This document shows positions 28,767 to 40,154 of a DNA stretch of 64,000 bases, piece after piece. This DNA comes from Hyaloscypha bicolor E (Eukaryota > Ascomycota > Leotiomycetes > Helotiales > Hyaloscyphaceae), in the NCBI RefSeq assembly GCF_002865645.1, contig NW_020194558.1:2942014-3006013 (forward strand), read 5' to 3'. The number at the start of each line of letters is the position of its first letter. Positions within the stretch are counted from its first letter, which is position 1. The notes below the pieces were generated by a model. The model did not search any database. It was not told where the DNA came from and saw only the letters and a list, made by a program, of their open reading frames with translations. Made by a program: the position numbers and the translations under genes.

Positions 28767-29640
28767 ATTATATAATAATTACTTTAATTATATATTATTT
28801 AATAAATGAGAAAATAAATATATAAAAATATAAAACTCTTTTTTTTAAATAGTATTATTTTTAGAAATATATTAATAAGCAAATATATTAAACTAGTTTA
28901 AATTTATATTATAATAGCTTTAAAACTATAAATTAATATATTTTAGTAATTAAAGCTATTTAATTTATTTATTAAAAGTATTATTTTCCTTAATTTTTAA
29001 TATTAATAAAATAAGTTTATAAGTAATTTAATTATTTATTTTGATTATTTTCTTTTACTTCTATTAAATTTCTTATATTAGCCTAAATTATAACTTTAAT
29101 AATTTAGAAATAATTTAAAATTAAGTTTATAGACTTAAATTAAATAAAGGTACTTATTATTAAAATAAATAAGCTAAAAAGTAATTAATAATTAATATAT
29201 ATTTAAATTATTATTTAAGAGAAGTTTAAAGTTAAAGGAAATTTTCTTTATTATATTAGGTATTTTAATAATATATTTTATAATAGAAAAGTAACTATTA
29301 TTTTTCTTATTATATTTATTAAATAAGAATTAATATATGGAATTATAACTTTAATTTAATATTTATATAATATATTTCTTATAACTTATTTATTAAACTT
29401 ATAAGTACTTAAGAACTATAGGCTATAAGGGCTTTAATATTTCTAAAGCTTATAATATAACTTATAAGTAAATACTAGAGCCTATAAATAGTAATATAGG
29501 CAGCTACTATAGTCTATTTTGTAGCCTATAGAATAGGCTGTAATTGGGAGCTCAAAGGACTTATAAGTACTTATAAATATAGGCTACTTATTATTATAGA
29601 ATAGTAATTAATTAATTAATAAAATCTCCTTATTATATAA
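28767..29640. other. A+T-rich tail of the RIPed block
   Basis: About 0.9 kb of A/T-rich sequence with no open frame, grading into normal composition near 29640-29700. Confidence 0.6.
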
Positions 29641-29663
29641 CCTTTCAACATTTGATTTAGTAT

Positions 29664-30002
29664 CTACAAAGACACGTCAACGTTCCTTTTCTTCACTTTG
29701 AGCCTCAAAGTTTGTAGTAATAAATTCTGTGTTATATCATTTAGACTACACTCCCTTCTTATGTACAAATATGACACCCCGTATCCTTCAAGATATACTT
29801 CTCTGACATGGCACCAGCGGAGATCTACAAAGCCGGAAAGATGCCCATTTCTAAGTATGGAAACACCAGCTGTACCCAAGCTCGCAGCCTCTGGGATGCT
29901 TCTCCCTTCAATTATCGCTGGTGGAATCCAAGTGAAATCCAAGGTTAGCCATCTCTTCTCTTCGTCCAGGATCCCAACACGTAAACCAATACTCCCCTGA
30001 CC
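29664..30002 (-). pseudogene. Possible coding remnant downstream of the HxxHC gene
   Basis: On the - strand, directly after the stop codon of the gene at 30003-30683 and in the same frame, about 110 codons stay open (SIGLRVGILDEEKRW ... GTAGVSILRNGHLSG ... RWCHVREVYLEGYG). The composition and the run of plausible residues up to EVYLEGYG look coding. A GTGTCA...ACACAG intron could follow. There is no ATG start, and the remnant stops at the edge of the A+T-rich block, so it may be the tail of a gene destroyed by the repeats or of a gene fused and then lost. I do not recognise the family. Confidence 0.3.
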
Positions 30003-30683
30003 CTACGCCAAACAAGATGTGTAGTGATGCAAAAAGGCAATAATAGGTCTCGTATCATTCACATCACACTGCGAAACAAGCCCCTCCCCGCAATGTGCCG
30101 TATGTGAGTAATTCCCAATATGATCATCGATCGGTGTCCCGAAAACCCGCGACCGATGCAGCTTCCTCCATGTATACGTGCAATGTATCCAGTGATACTC
30201 CACAGAAACAAACATAGGCTCAGTACCCCCATTTGATTTAATACTCTCGATAGAAAGCTCCTGCTGTGCGTTTTCATCCCCGTAAAAGTGCCAATCCTTC
30301 AGTTTCAAAAACTCGTCTTCGAGTTCGGCATCGAAACAGGCGTTGGGAACGAAGGCGCCGGCTATGAAATCATAGACGCAGTCGTTTTGTAGGGCTTCCA
30401 CAGGCGAATTCCCGCAATGCTTCCATGGAACTGAGGCGGAGTTTATAAGTTCGGTGGGATGGTGGAATACAAGTACTACCCAGCCGATCATTCCCAGCAA
30501 GACAAGAGCCGTGACAACCAAGTAGATTTTCCACCATGGAATCCTTCTTAATTTTTCTTGGAGCCGTTCTTTCAGTAAATGTTCCAGGTGTGTTCGCGTG
30601 CTATCGGTTGAAACGGATCGTGATGAACGGCGATTCTCCGCCTCGGAGGAATACTGGAGTAGGCCGGTGGTGGATTCGTCCAT
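30003..30683 (-). CDS. Single-pass membrane protein with two HxxHC motifs (UstYa/DUF3328-like layout)
   Basis: 226 residues, single exon. It has a basic N-terminal cytosolic segment, one membrane span at about residues 52-73, then a lumenal domain with KHCGNSPVEAL at 88-98, DCVYD at 101-105, and two HxxHC motifs (HWIHC at 164-168, HTAHC at 194-198). This layout (short N-terminus, one span, two HxxHC motifs) is that of the fungal UstYa/DUF3328 proteins, some of which oxidise ribosomal peptides and other metabolites. The CGxSxxEA and CxxD region marks a related branch whose function is not established to my knowledge. A second family member lies at 42308-42961. No intron is needed, and the frame is undamaged although it lies next to the RIPed block. 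Confidence 0.75.
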   Translation of the reverse strand: MDESTTGLLQYSSEAENRRSSRSVSTDSTRTHLEHLLKERLQEKLRRIPWWKIYLVVTALVLLGMIGWVVLVFHHPTELINSASVPWKHCGNSPVEALQNDCVYDFIAGAFVPNACFDAELEDEFLKLKDWHFYGDENAQQELSIESIKSNGGTEPMFVSVEYHWIHCTYTWRKLHRSRVFGTPIDDHIGNYSHTAHCGEGLVSQCDVNDTRPIIAFLHHYTSCLA

Positions 30684-31807
30684 TTCTGAGCTACCTATTC
30701 GAGCTGCATATTAACCAAACTGCTCTACTTTGTTATTTGTACATTATATACTCACTATGGATGACTAAACTGAATAGAAAGGAAAATAATTTCCTACCAA
30801 GACGTCAAATGTTCGAACAATGACTGAGTTGAAGGGAAAACCAGCGCCTACCCAGATGGCAGAATGTTTCAGCACAGACCAAAAGTCAAGCTATAGTACA
30901 GAAAACGGTCGCTACCCTGTACTTCAGGGGCTTCGGCCTCTTGCAGCGTAGCGTGTTAAGCGATACTACTGTACATCGTCTCGCACTGCCACTTACGGAC
31001 AAACGCCTCGCCTCGCCTCGCCCCGCCTCGCACTACCCCGAATGTAAACCGAATCAGTAATGATTGGCCATTTCACCAGTGCTCTCGATGGATAGACAGA
31101 TCGTCTCACTATTTTTTGGATCCGGTTCATGAAAATGGATCGGATCTTCGTTTTTCAGAAGATTCATTTCAATTGGATGCCCTGTATCCTTGGTGCCAAA
31201 AGACCAGATCAATTTAGTAAATCCACTTTCTAAAGATTTTAAGATATGTTTCTAGGCTTCGCTCTTAAAAAGAATGCTGCAATACCCCGCAAGCTTGAAC
31301 ATCTGTTTTGTACTTTTGGGGGAGATTGAAATTTATGCTGTGAAATTAAGTATAAATAGAGGTTCCTGCCTGATTTATCATGAATCGCATGGACGAACCG
31401 TAGGATCCGTTCTCAATGTTTATAAATAGACTTGGTTCCATCCGTTCATCGAAAATACCAAGTCACCCAACATTCACATAAGTTGTATGTTGTAAAGATA
31501 AGTCAGATATTTTGGTCTGTTTAATAATCTAGAAGAGATGTCGTTCTGTCTTCATTTTACTATACGTCTCGACCACCCGTTTCCAAAAAAAACACCGTTG
31601 CCGAAAGGCCACAGGATCGCCGGGTACCACTGTGGCTGCCCACAGAATCGCTGTGAGTAGGATAGCACAAAGTGAGATGAAGGTATGATCTAATAATAAT
31701 CTTAGGATAACAAATGGCAGAGAAACTACCCTAGGCAAAAAAAGAGATCTCCCTGTTCCGACATAAAGCTCGAAGAATTTGGCTTGCCACAATCAACTGT
31801 TGTCCAA
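30684..31807. other. Intergenic region
   Basis: Upstream of the HxxHC gene and downstream of the aldo/keto reductase. It holds a short run of CGCCT pentamers at 31004-31031 and two TATAAATAG-like boxes near 31350 and 31420. An 87-codon open frame on the - strand (31529-31792) lacks an ATG at its start. I see no supported gene. Confidence 0.5.
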
Positions 31808-33047
31808 TTATACCACTATCTCTAGTTCATCAACTTGCTCCAAAACTTCGGGTGAAAGTTCAATAACTATAAAACAGCAAATCTTTAGTAACGAGGGGCA
31901 TTCTAAGGGTGAATTTCACCAAGCGTCACACACCTTCAAAATTCGACCGTAGTCTCTCCTCGTTCGAGCTCTTGGGTATCACGCTAGTACCTCTTTGGAT
32001 AGTCCAGCTCAATATAAGCTGTGCTGGCGTGATATTGATACGTTGCGCGATCTTCTGAGCAACAGGGTCACTTGTGACGTTCAATTGTGTGGCCCTATCG
32101 ATGGTGAGGGGACCCCAGGCTGTGACATGAATGTTCTTCTAAACGTTAGACAAGCCAAGTAAGAAAGGAGAACTATACACTTACTTTGGAGAGACACCAA
32201 TCCAGCCTCTCCTTCTTCGGGCGGTATGGGGTTGCTGGTATTTGATTCACAGCGGGAGGTATTTTTGCACTATCAAGCATTTTAACCTCTGGATCTGAGT
32301 ACTTGAAATGAAAACGAAAGGGCAGTTACGTGGTAATTAGCTCCTCGAGTTGTGCCTGACTGAAATTACTGACGCCGATACTTTTTGCTTTTCCTGCCGC
32401 GACAAGTGCTTCCATTGCTTGCCATGTTGACGCAATAGGCACATTTGTTACGAGCGGGTTTCCGATTCCATCCTCCGGAAAGAGTGTATAAGGGGTTTGC
32501 TTTTCATATGACTGCGGCCAGTGGATCTATTTTCCCCAGAGGTCAGAGAAATGCTTTATCATGGGCAACTCGATGAAGCAGTAATCTACCAAATAAAGAT
32601 CCACATAATCCGTTCCAAGGTCTTTCAACGTTTGTTCAAGAGCTGGTCCTACGTCCTTTGGATCATGTTCTGTATTCCAGAGTTTGCTCGTGATCTATCC
32701 AGCCAAATGCTATTTAGTTATCTAAGTAAGCGGAGCATCCCAAAATAGTTCTTACGAATAGTTCCTTCCGTGGAATGCCAGATGCTTTGATTCCTCGACC
32801 GACAGCAACTTCGTTCTGATACACCGGAGCGCAATCGATGTGACGATACCCAATTTGAAGCGCTATTTTCACTGTATTCTCAACTTCGTTTGGATCTGGA
32901 GCTAGAGCTGTGGTGGAGAACTGGATTGGCTTCAGGAAATTGAAGATGAACACTTGACTGGGAATGGTTCACAGATGTTCCAAGGCCAATGGCAGGCATC
33001 TCGAAGCCTGATGATAAGATCGCCGTGGTTTTGTTACTGATGGCCAT
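31808..33047 (-). CDS. Aldo/keto reductase, seven exons, intact
   Basis: NAD(P)H-dependent carbonyl reductase of the AKR superfamily, 296 residues, cytosolic by lack of signals. Exons on the - strand: 33047-32973, 32920-32756, 32694-32590, 32526-32330, 32269-32185, 32138-31934 and 31866-31808. The six introns are 46-67 bp, all GT..AG, and every phase matches (891 coding bases in total). The start [20 protein letters not shown] leads into the AKR GLGT loop. The catalytic tetrad is complete: Asp54 (RHIDCA), Tyr59 (VYQNE), Lys84 (TSKLW) and His117 (LIHWP). GVSNFS, VNQIP, VTAWGP and IPKSS, typical of the barrel and NADPH-binding strand, all follow. Length is normal for the family (about 300). It lies between an HxxHC gene and a regulator on the same strand; the substrate is unknown. 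Confidence 0.9.
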
Positions 33048-33339
33048 AGTGATATAGAAAATGAAGGTGGTATTTCACAGAGGCGCAGAATTGTTAATCG
33101 TGAATTGGAGTTGTTGGACGATGCGAGACACTTCGGGAACGAAGTCAGTTTCTTATAGATTATCGATCGCATACAGGCTAGCCGCAATAGGGTAGGATGG
33201 GCCCCTCCTTTATACACGCAGCCTATTTTTGAGATCTCACATTTCAGGCTGCTTGACAGCAGTCATGCATGTTTAGTTGGAATTGCATGACCCAAGTATG
33301 TGAATTTTAGCGCTAATAGATAGTATTCTTGGTTTATAC
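33048..33339. promoter_or_regulatory. Upstream region of the aldo/keto reductase
   Basis: About 290 bp between the reductase start and the 3' end of the regulator pseudogene. It should hold the reductase promoter; no specific element is recognisable. Confidence 0.3.
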
Positions 33340-34611
33340 TTAAACCAGAGGAAGATGCAGTCCAATACTCTTCACCGCAGAAAACCATTCACAATTTCCT
33401 GCACCAGCCTCTCGTTCCTTCCAGCAATGCTCTACAATTTCATGGGCTTGTGGTAAAGTCCCGAGAACTCCTTGTGCGAAACACTCTACAGCCACAAGAT
33501 CTCGAAAGGTATTCTGCTTGTCTTCCGAGACCATGCATCCGGTGACACAAGCTGGCCATACAACTCTAGCTAGTAGTTTCCGGTCTCTCAAAGCTCCCAA
33601 GGCATCCATTGCTCTTGCAACACTGTCATTGATCTCCGGTTGATCTGGGTGAGCGCCAGAAACCACTACATGAAGATACGTCAACGCAGCAAGAGCAAAG
33701 ACTTCAGTGATCGCCGAGCATTGGTCTTCTGGTGTAAAATTTGAGGAGGTTCGCATCTGACTTGTATTTTGGGACAAAATGCCAGCAAGCCCCTGATTCA
33801 AGGCTGCCTCAATCTTCACCCCCTGCCTGACAAGCTCGGCGACGTTCAGTTTTCGGTTCTCCTCACATTCTCTTTTCCAATTATCCAGTTGGGAGACCTT
33901 GAAGATTAGAAGCATGGCCCAGTTTTTGCAACCGAATAGTCTCTCTAACTGGATATTGCCTCTTTCAAGTAGAACCTCATGATTGAATTGTGAGGAAAGC
34001 TTGGCTCTCGTAGAAACATGTGCCAGGATGTCTAGCCACAGGAAGGCACCGAGAAGCAACTCTATTGCAAAATGATCCTCGGGGGAAAGAAAGTATATGT
34101 CTTTTAGTTCTTAATCTTCGAAGTCTCGAAGGCTTGGATCTGAGAATCTGACTCTGGTCTGTACTAAGGGGGGCAGCAAAGCAGTGGCTGCCCGCAGATG
34201 AACAGACCAATCACTAGACGAATTACTACTGAAAACCTGTATTATGGTCAGTTTTAGCTCTTATAATGGAAATGTGATGATTGTAGTTGAAATTACCTCC
34301 AAGAAGACAAATTGTAGGATACATGCAAGAGCTTTGATACTGCGAAGCATGCCTTCAGACCCGATCCACGTGTGAGCTTCACCTAGACGCAGTTGGAGTT
34401 CCTTCAAGGCAAAGATATAGTAGTCAACTCTTTCTGAAGGACGAAGATTCTCGAATAGCGATGGTCTTTTCCTCGAGAATTTTGAGTCACGATGGTACTG
34501 GCTGAAAGCAAGTGTTGCAAAATAGATCGTTTCGTCCCCGGTTAGAAGTGTTAATAACCAGCCGCGGCCCGTGCCATTGGCAGAGGAATTATGAAAGGGA
34601 AATTGAGTATA
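33340..34611 (-). pseudogene. C-terminal half of a Zn2Cys6 transcription factor (split by a transposon)
   Basis: The - strand frame runs from the transposon edge (34611) through QFPFHNSSANGTGRGW, LLTLLTGDE and YFATLAFSQYH, crosses a clean 60-bp intron (34296-34237, GTAATT...ACAG) and continues to the stop at 33340. QFPF...GRGWLL followed by an ALAxSxYH segment is characteristic of the fungal-specific regulatory domain (Fungal_trans_2 type) that follows Zn2Cys6 fingers. Two lesions are present: the 3.19-kb element that separates it from the N-terminal half, and an in-frame TAA at 34113-34111 between RDFED and ELKDIYFL. CAA to TAA is the simplest origin. The frame is otherwise intact, so inactivation looks recent. 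Confidence 0.8.
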
Positions 34612-37600
34612 CAGTCGGTCCGATCCAAAAGCGACAAAACGGTCGCTCTTTTACGCCCATAATAACTTTTTAACCATAACCCTAATTAATTTATACTAAG
34701 TAATATAATTATAGAATAGAACCAGGCAAAAAATACCTATTAATTAGATTTTTAATATAATTTATAGTTTATTAATAATCGAGGCTTAAAGTATACGGAC
34801 CCTTTTTACTTTTTTGATTTTTCCCTATATAAAACGCAAAAATATTTACTTACTAAGATTATATAAGCCCGGGCTTTAGGGAGAGATTATAGTATCTTAC
34901 TAGCCTTATTATTAATATAATAATAATAATTAAGTTCTATAAGCTCAAGTAAGCCTTCCTAAATACTAAATATAGCTTTTTTTAGTACTATATATATTAT
35001 ATATATAGTAGGTCCCTAATTATATAGGTTTTAAGCTAATTTTTGGCCGAACTAAATCTATAAACCTTATTTATTACTTAGCTATCTTCTTTCCCTTACT
35101 TTTGCATATTATTCCATTTATTTATTACCTTTTTAGATATTATTCTATGGCATTTTTGCTTCCGTATATACTAAGTAGCTTATTTAATACTTAATTCCTT
35201 CCGATATATATCTATCTAGTAGAACGTATGGTTATAAAACCTCCATATAGTCTTAATTAAATAAGCTTCAAATGCCTCTATTATCTTAATCTTAGTATCT
35301 GGAAAGCTAGTCTTCTTTACTTAATAATATCGAGTTTTGCTATATCCCTAGTATATCTTAATTAGATTAATTTCGTAGTAGAACTTCGGTAAAAATATAG
35401 CCTTATATCCCTAATCTATAATAAGCTCTTTAACTTGGGACTTCTCTTTAAAGAAGTCTTAGTAATTTAATAGTATATAAGCTAAATAGTATATTTATTT
35501 AATAGCAGGAAGATATTTAAGGAATATAGTATACTTAGTACCCTTTAGATACTTAAATCTTAAGCCAGGGATATTGCAATCTTGCTTAATAAGAATCTGT
35601 TCTATGCCCTTAGGCTCTCTTTCTCTATTTAAATTAAGTTACTAAAGAACTTAAATAGTATCCTATAATCCCGGAATTATATACTCTAGTAAAAAGTATA
35701 TATTTCTTCTATAGGCCTTAATATTATTCTTTTTAACTTTCTCTAATTCCTTATTTATACTAAAGGCATTTAGTATATCTTTACTATATAAAGCATATAT
35801 AGAAAACTAATTAAATATTAGAATAGCTATATAGTTTAGGTATTTCTATTTAAATATATCAAGTATCCTAGTAATCTATACTAGTAGCTATTTTGTATTT
35901 TACTAGGGGTCCCTATTTAAGCCTGGATATATAATTTAATGGATATCCAAATTAGGATTATCCGGGATAAAAATGCCTTTATTATTTAGTACCCTAATAC
36001 GCCCCTTAGGGCTTATAAATTCAGAATTATAAATTAGCCTCTCTTTACTCTTTCCGGGCATTTTTTGCTAATTATCTACTAGCCAGAGGCTCTTTTTATA
36101 GTCAAATCCATAGAAATAGCTCTTATTATAGAAGTATATTATATATACCTGAACTCTAATTAGAAATAAAGATTAAATCATATGCCATATACTAGCTTTA
36201 TCCTCCTCGTATTAAACTATATATAATAAAAGCTCCTTTATTAAGGGTAAAAATATCTCTTAATAATACTCAATTATATTAGGGCATTCGTATCTATTTA
36301 TATAAAGCCCTTTCTTAGTCTCATAGTAATAAAAGCCGAGCCTAGGGAGCTATAAGTAAGCTATACTATAGGTAATAGGCTTTTCTATTATTAATAATAA
36401 TTAAGGTAAAATCTCCTAATTAATAGTATTTAGGAAATTGTTTAGTAATATTATTCCAAGCTCTTAATTAATTAACTAAGTATAGTAGGCTAAAAAAATA
36501 TCCTTATTATTTAGATAAGAGATACTTTCTCTTTTACTACCCCTAGTTTCTTGGGAAATACCATACTACTATTAATAGTAATTAAATAGCTCCCTAATTC
36601 GCTAAGCTAGTATCTTTCTATTATTTAAGTAGTAATTACTAGAAGCTACTAAGAGTAATATATTAATCCTTTCAAGTTAATATTACCCTAGCTTTAGAAG
36701 CTATTAGGTATATTACCGGAGTAAGTATAAGTCAGTAATTATATATAGAATATATAGCTCTTTGGTTTAAGCTAGCTTAATATCTATATTATTAAGAACT
36801 TCTTAGTAAGTTATTTATATATCTAGAGCTTTATTATCTCTGCAAGCGTTTCTAATAAGGGCATCCAAAAATAGCTCGTTTATTTCATTATCTTTATCTT
36901 TAAGCCTTTACTTTTTCCTTAATTATATATTCCTAGAGATATTAATTAATCTCCTAATAATATCGAATTATAGCTTCTTTTATTTAAAAGATAGTATAAT
37001 TATAGGAGTCTTAAGCCTACTAGATTATTCTATAACTTAAGTATCTTTTGCCCTCTAATTATATATATATTTTTATTAAGTTCTTAATAGCTTTACTAAT
37101 TCCTTTATTAATTTGGGAATATATAAGCCTCTGGAAGCTAGAAATAATATTAGTATACTTATATTATAATAAAATAAGATAAGAAACTTACTAGCCTGCT
37201 CTATAAGTCTTTACTCTTGCTATATGAATATAGGCTTCTCTAAAATAATTATCTTATTATTACTAATAATAAGCTTTCGCTAAGCCCAAAAGAGAGTTAA
37301 ATCTTTAAGCTTTACTTTATTATTTTATTTAATATCTGATTTATTAGAATCATTTTCTATATTAGAGGATTTCCCATATCGTTCGTTAATAGATACTTGG
37401 ATTATAGCTTCTTTAGCTATAGTAAGAACTATAATTAAATTAAGAGTCAAATTAGCTCGCTTGCGTTTCTAAAGGCTTATAGAGGTAGCTATTAGAAGTA
37501 TATAAAAGGGGCACTGAATTAGGTTTGTGGTTATTAAGATATTAATATAATTATAGAAGAGCGGTTAACTAAGGGGGGCAGTCACGTGATAACCAAAGTA

Positions 37601-37803
37601 AAAAAACGACTATATAAAATGCAAAAATATTTACTCGCTTAATTACGTATATTATAACTTTCTTAATAATAAAGATATTATAATTTTGAGAACATAGAAT
37701 TAATTCCTATAGTATATAGTATAGTTTTAATTAATACGATTTATATTAATTAGTATTGTGGTGGTTTTTATTTTTTTTTGTCGCTTTTGGATCGGACCGA
37801 CTG
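34612..37803 (-). mobile_element. Tc1/mariner-like DNA transposon, copy A (3192 bp), inside the regulator gene
   Basis: Bounded by TA duplications at 34610-34611 and 37804-37805. The terminal inverted repeats are 28 bp and begin CAGTCGGTCCGATCCAAAAG; beyond them the two ends differ. The coding strand is minus. The long, stop-riddled frame encodes a large protein whose C-terminal part reads IFLPKFYYEINLIK (near 35400), matching the LPKxHCELNxIE motif around the last acidic residue of fungal DDE transposases, followed by a block ending RKQKCHR-like residues. Stops fall where Gln/Trp would be expected, i.e. RIP. Composition is A+T-rich but milder than in the copia elements. Copy B at 59394-62586 is the same family in the opposite orientation. 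Confidence 0.9.
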
Positions 37804-39125
37804 TAGAATGCTTGGTCCAAGTAATGCATAAGTAATGCAGCTTCATTCCGACAAAAACTCCGACAGGCGTCTGGCTTGTCCCCGGGTGCAGTCCAAGAAA
37901 CAAGCTCATTAGCCTTGCAAGTATTCACTGCTAGAGAAGGTTTCTCATGGGAAGCCTTGCTCACTTGATTGTTGCTGAAGGCGGATATTGAAACATCGAG
38001 ACTTCTTTGTGTGGTTTTTAACGCTCCATCGTCAATTGATGTTTCAAATCCAACGAGACATATTGATCCCGTATCTAAACATGTATTCGCAGGTCCCGGA
38101 AGCAATTGCAAATGAGATATTGGTTCGAGAGTTGAGGGTGAGCTGATTGGTTGTAGCTCGAATGATGCGTTTTGTGGTACAGATACATCTCGAGTTTGTG
38201 TTGAAATTGGTACGCTACCATAGCTAGCTTACCAGTCCTTCCAGCACCAGGTTCAACCACTAATTCAGGGTTCTCCACTCTCATTTGTCATGCGTCACTC
38301 GCCGAGCTTACCAAGCTTATTAGTATATCGTCATTTTGATTACCTTTGATTTATCAGCTAATTAATAATACATCGGAGAAAGCGGGCTCGGTATCACCGG
38401 TATCGCCAAAGGGTAATGGGAATAAATCCCTTACTTTGGACACTTTTCCTCTGTTTCCACAACCCACTCTTCTGTATCTAGTCATTCTGCAGTCTGTCAA
38501 CCTTCAATATATCGATTTTCCATCAATAAATCGATTACTTCACAATAGTTTGGATGTGGGTATGCAGAAATACTGTTTCCCCGTAGCTAATAGAAGATTC
38601 ACCTATGGGAGTGCTGATAATTGTAGAGAAATCAAATTTCGTGTCATTAGAACCGAGTATCTCGTGGTTGAATCCAGACAAAAAGTAACTATATGAAGGA
38701 TCCCAAGACATAGGAATATCAATCCCACTAGTAGTACTACACACGACACTTTCTGACGTAGAGTCTTCTTCTGAAGATACTGATGATGTTGGGAGAGCCG
38801 TCGGAAGGGTTGAGATTTCTGGGAAAGGAACGGGCCCTGATAGGTTGCGAGAACGCCTTTTAATTGTCTGCTTAACGATGCGCTTGATCCTCACAGCTTG
38901 GGATTTCTCTAACACACCACCATCCAGCCATGCTGGTCGTGGTCCATACCCATCACAGCTCAGGTTGAGACCCGTGCAATTAGAGCAGAGGGGATGGAGT
39001 TCGTCGCATTTTTTTCTCCTGACTCGACAAGTCCAGCACCCGTGAAGGCTGCGAGCTTCTTCAATGCATACAAAGTCATTACATGCAACAACACAGGCTC
39101 GAGAAGTAAAAATGAGCTTACTCAT
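37804..39125 (-). pseudogene. N-terminal half of the same Zn2Cys6 transcription factor
   Basis: The likely start is ATG at 39125 with a 63-bp intron after the fourth base (39121-39059, GTAAGC...GAAG), giving MKARSLHGCWTCRVRRKKC. An alternative without this intron starts MSKLIF. The binuclear zinc cluster is complete: C-W-T-C-R-V-R-R-K-K-C, then CSNCTGLNLSC, then GYGPRPAWLDGG, and a basic linker (KRIVKQTIKRR). A second coding stretch on the - strand from about 38220 to 37804 (YGSVPISTQTRDV ... ANELVSW ... LLMHYLDQAFY) ends exactly at the transposon. The junction between the two stretches (about 38600-38220) is unresolved; it may be a long intron or a damaged segment. The gene presumably regulated neighbours such as the aldo/keto reductase; this is inference from proximity only. 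Confidence 0.75.
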
Positions 39126-39386
39126 GTTTGGTTCGTTAAAGGAAAGCCAAATTCTGGCCAACCAGGCTGTTTGCCTACCCCACAAAATAGCTTTTTTACA
39201 TCGCTCTGCGATTCCGAGCTAATGATTTCACTCCTTTCCTTTGCCGCTGTGGAACATTGAGACGAGATTTATATGCAATGTGAAGGTGATGACGAGTAAA
39301 GGATGAGCCATGAGGGAAAGACTTGCACCAAGTTCCGACAGGCATACGAGAATGTGCGCTACTTCCAGCGTTTTATACCGGCTTTA

Positions 39387-39636
39387 CGAAGGCCGACGGC
39401 ATTAAAAATCGTCCATATTCGCTAGTGCAAGGAACACCAAAATCTCTTAGTTTTGAAATTTGTGCGTCACAACGCCACCAAATTCGTATGCTTTAGTTCA
39501 AGCTTGACAGGATAGAAAAGAAGCTCAAATATCCTTCATTTGTATTTTGGTGACTTTAAAATTATAGGGACGGTTTTGAATGATTTTCAAGGCTCTCGCT
39601 TAGCATTTAGACGATTTTTAATGCCGTCGGCCTTCG
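39387..39636. mobile_element. 250-bp MITE with 27-bp inverted repeats
   Basis: Perfect inverted repeat starting CGAAGGCCGACGGCATTAAA at 39387 with its complement ending at 39636, flanked by TA at 39385-39386 and 39637-39638. Size, TA target and absence of coding capacity fit a Tc1/mariner-type MITE. It lies upstream of the zinc-cluster gene. Confidence 0.85.
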
Positions 39637-40084
39637 TAACGTCAGCAATACTAGGCATTGCGCACTCTACCTGTAAGAAGTGCCATTATGATTTACTGCT
39701 GCCACAGACTCTCGGCAATTAGCATATCTGTGCCATTTAACTCCTTGTCATTCGGGAATTGTTTCTCTGCTCTTTCCTTCTTCGTTCCTTCTGCCCCCCT
39801 GACCCCAATCGATTGTACAACCACGCTTGTATTCTGCAGCGATAGAAAGCAGCGCAGAACCTCGTAACCGAACTCCCTACCAAAAGCACGACCCCACTAA
39901 AAGCACGATTTAGCGAATATTTTATTTCTTAATAATTAAATAACTATAAATCCGATTTATATAATATTTTATGTATGTACTCTATATATATATATATAAT
40001 AAAATAAGTAAATAATATAATAATGAAGTAGTTTAAAAGATATATATTTTACTTAATTTATTATATTTTAATATTAAATATATA

Positions 40085-40154
40085 AAATATTATATATATA
40101 AAATATTATATATATAAAATATTATATATATAAAATATTATATATATAAAATAT
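40085..40154. repeat. 15-bp tandem repeat
   Basis: About five copies of AAATATTATATATAT inside the degraded TIR element. Confidence 0.85.

Noticed and set aside
31529..31792. 87-codon frame on the - strand just after the aldo/keto reductase stop
   Set aside because: No ATG at its start, no recognisable motif; two hydrophobic stretches alone do not support a gene.
38346..38696. 116-codon + strand frame
   Set aside because: Lies opposite the zinc-cluster regulator; residues do not resemble a protein family.
39540..39722. 60-codon + strand frame
   Set aside because: Runs through the terminal repeat of the 250-bp MITE; non-coding.
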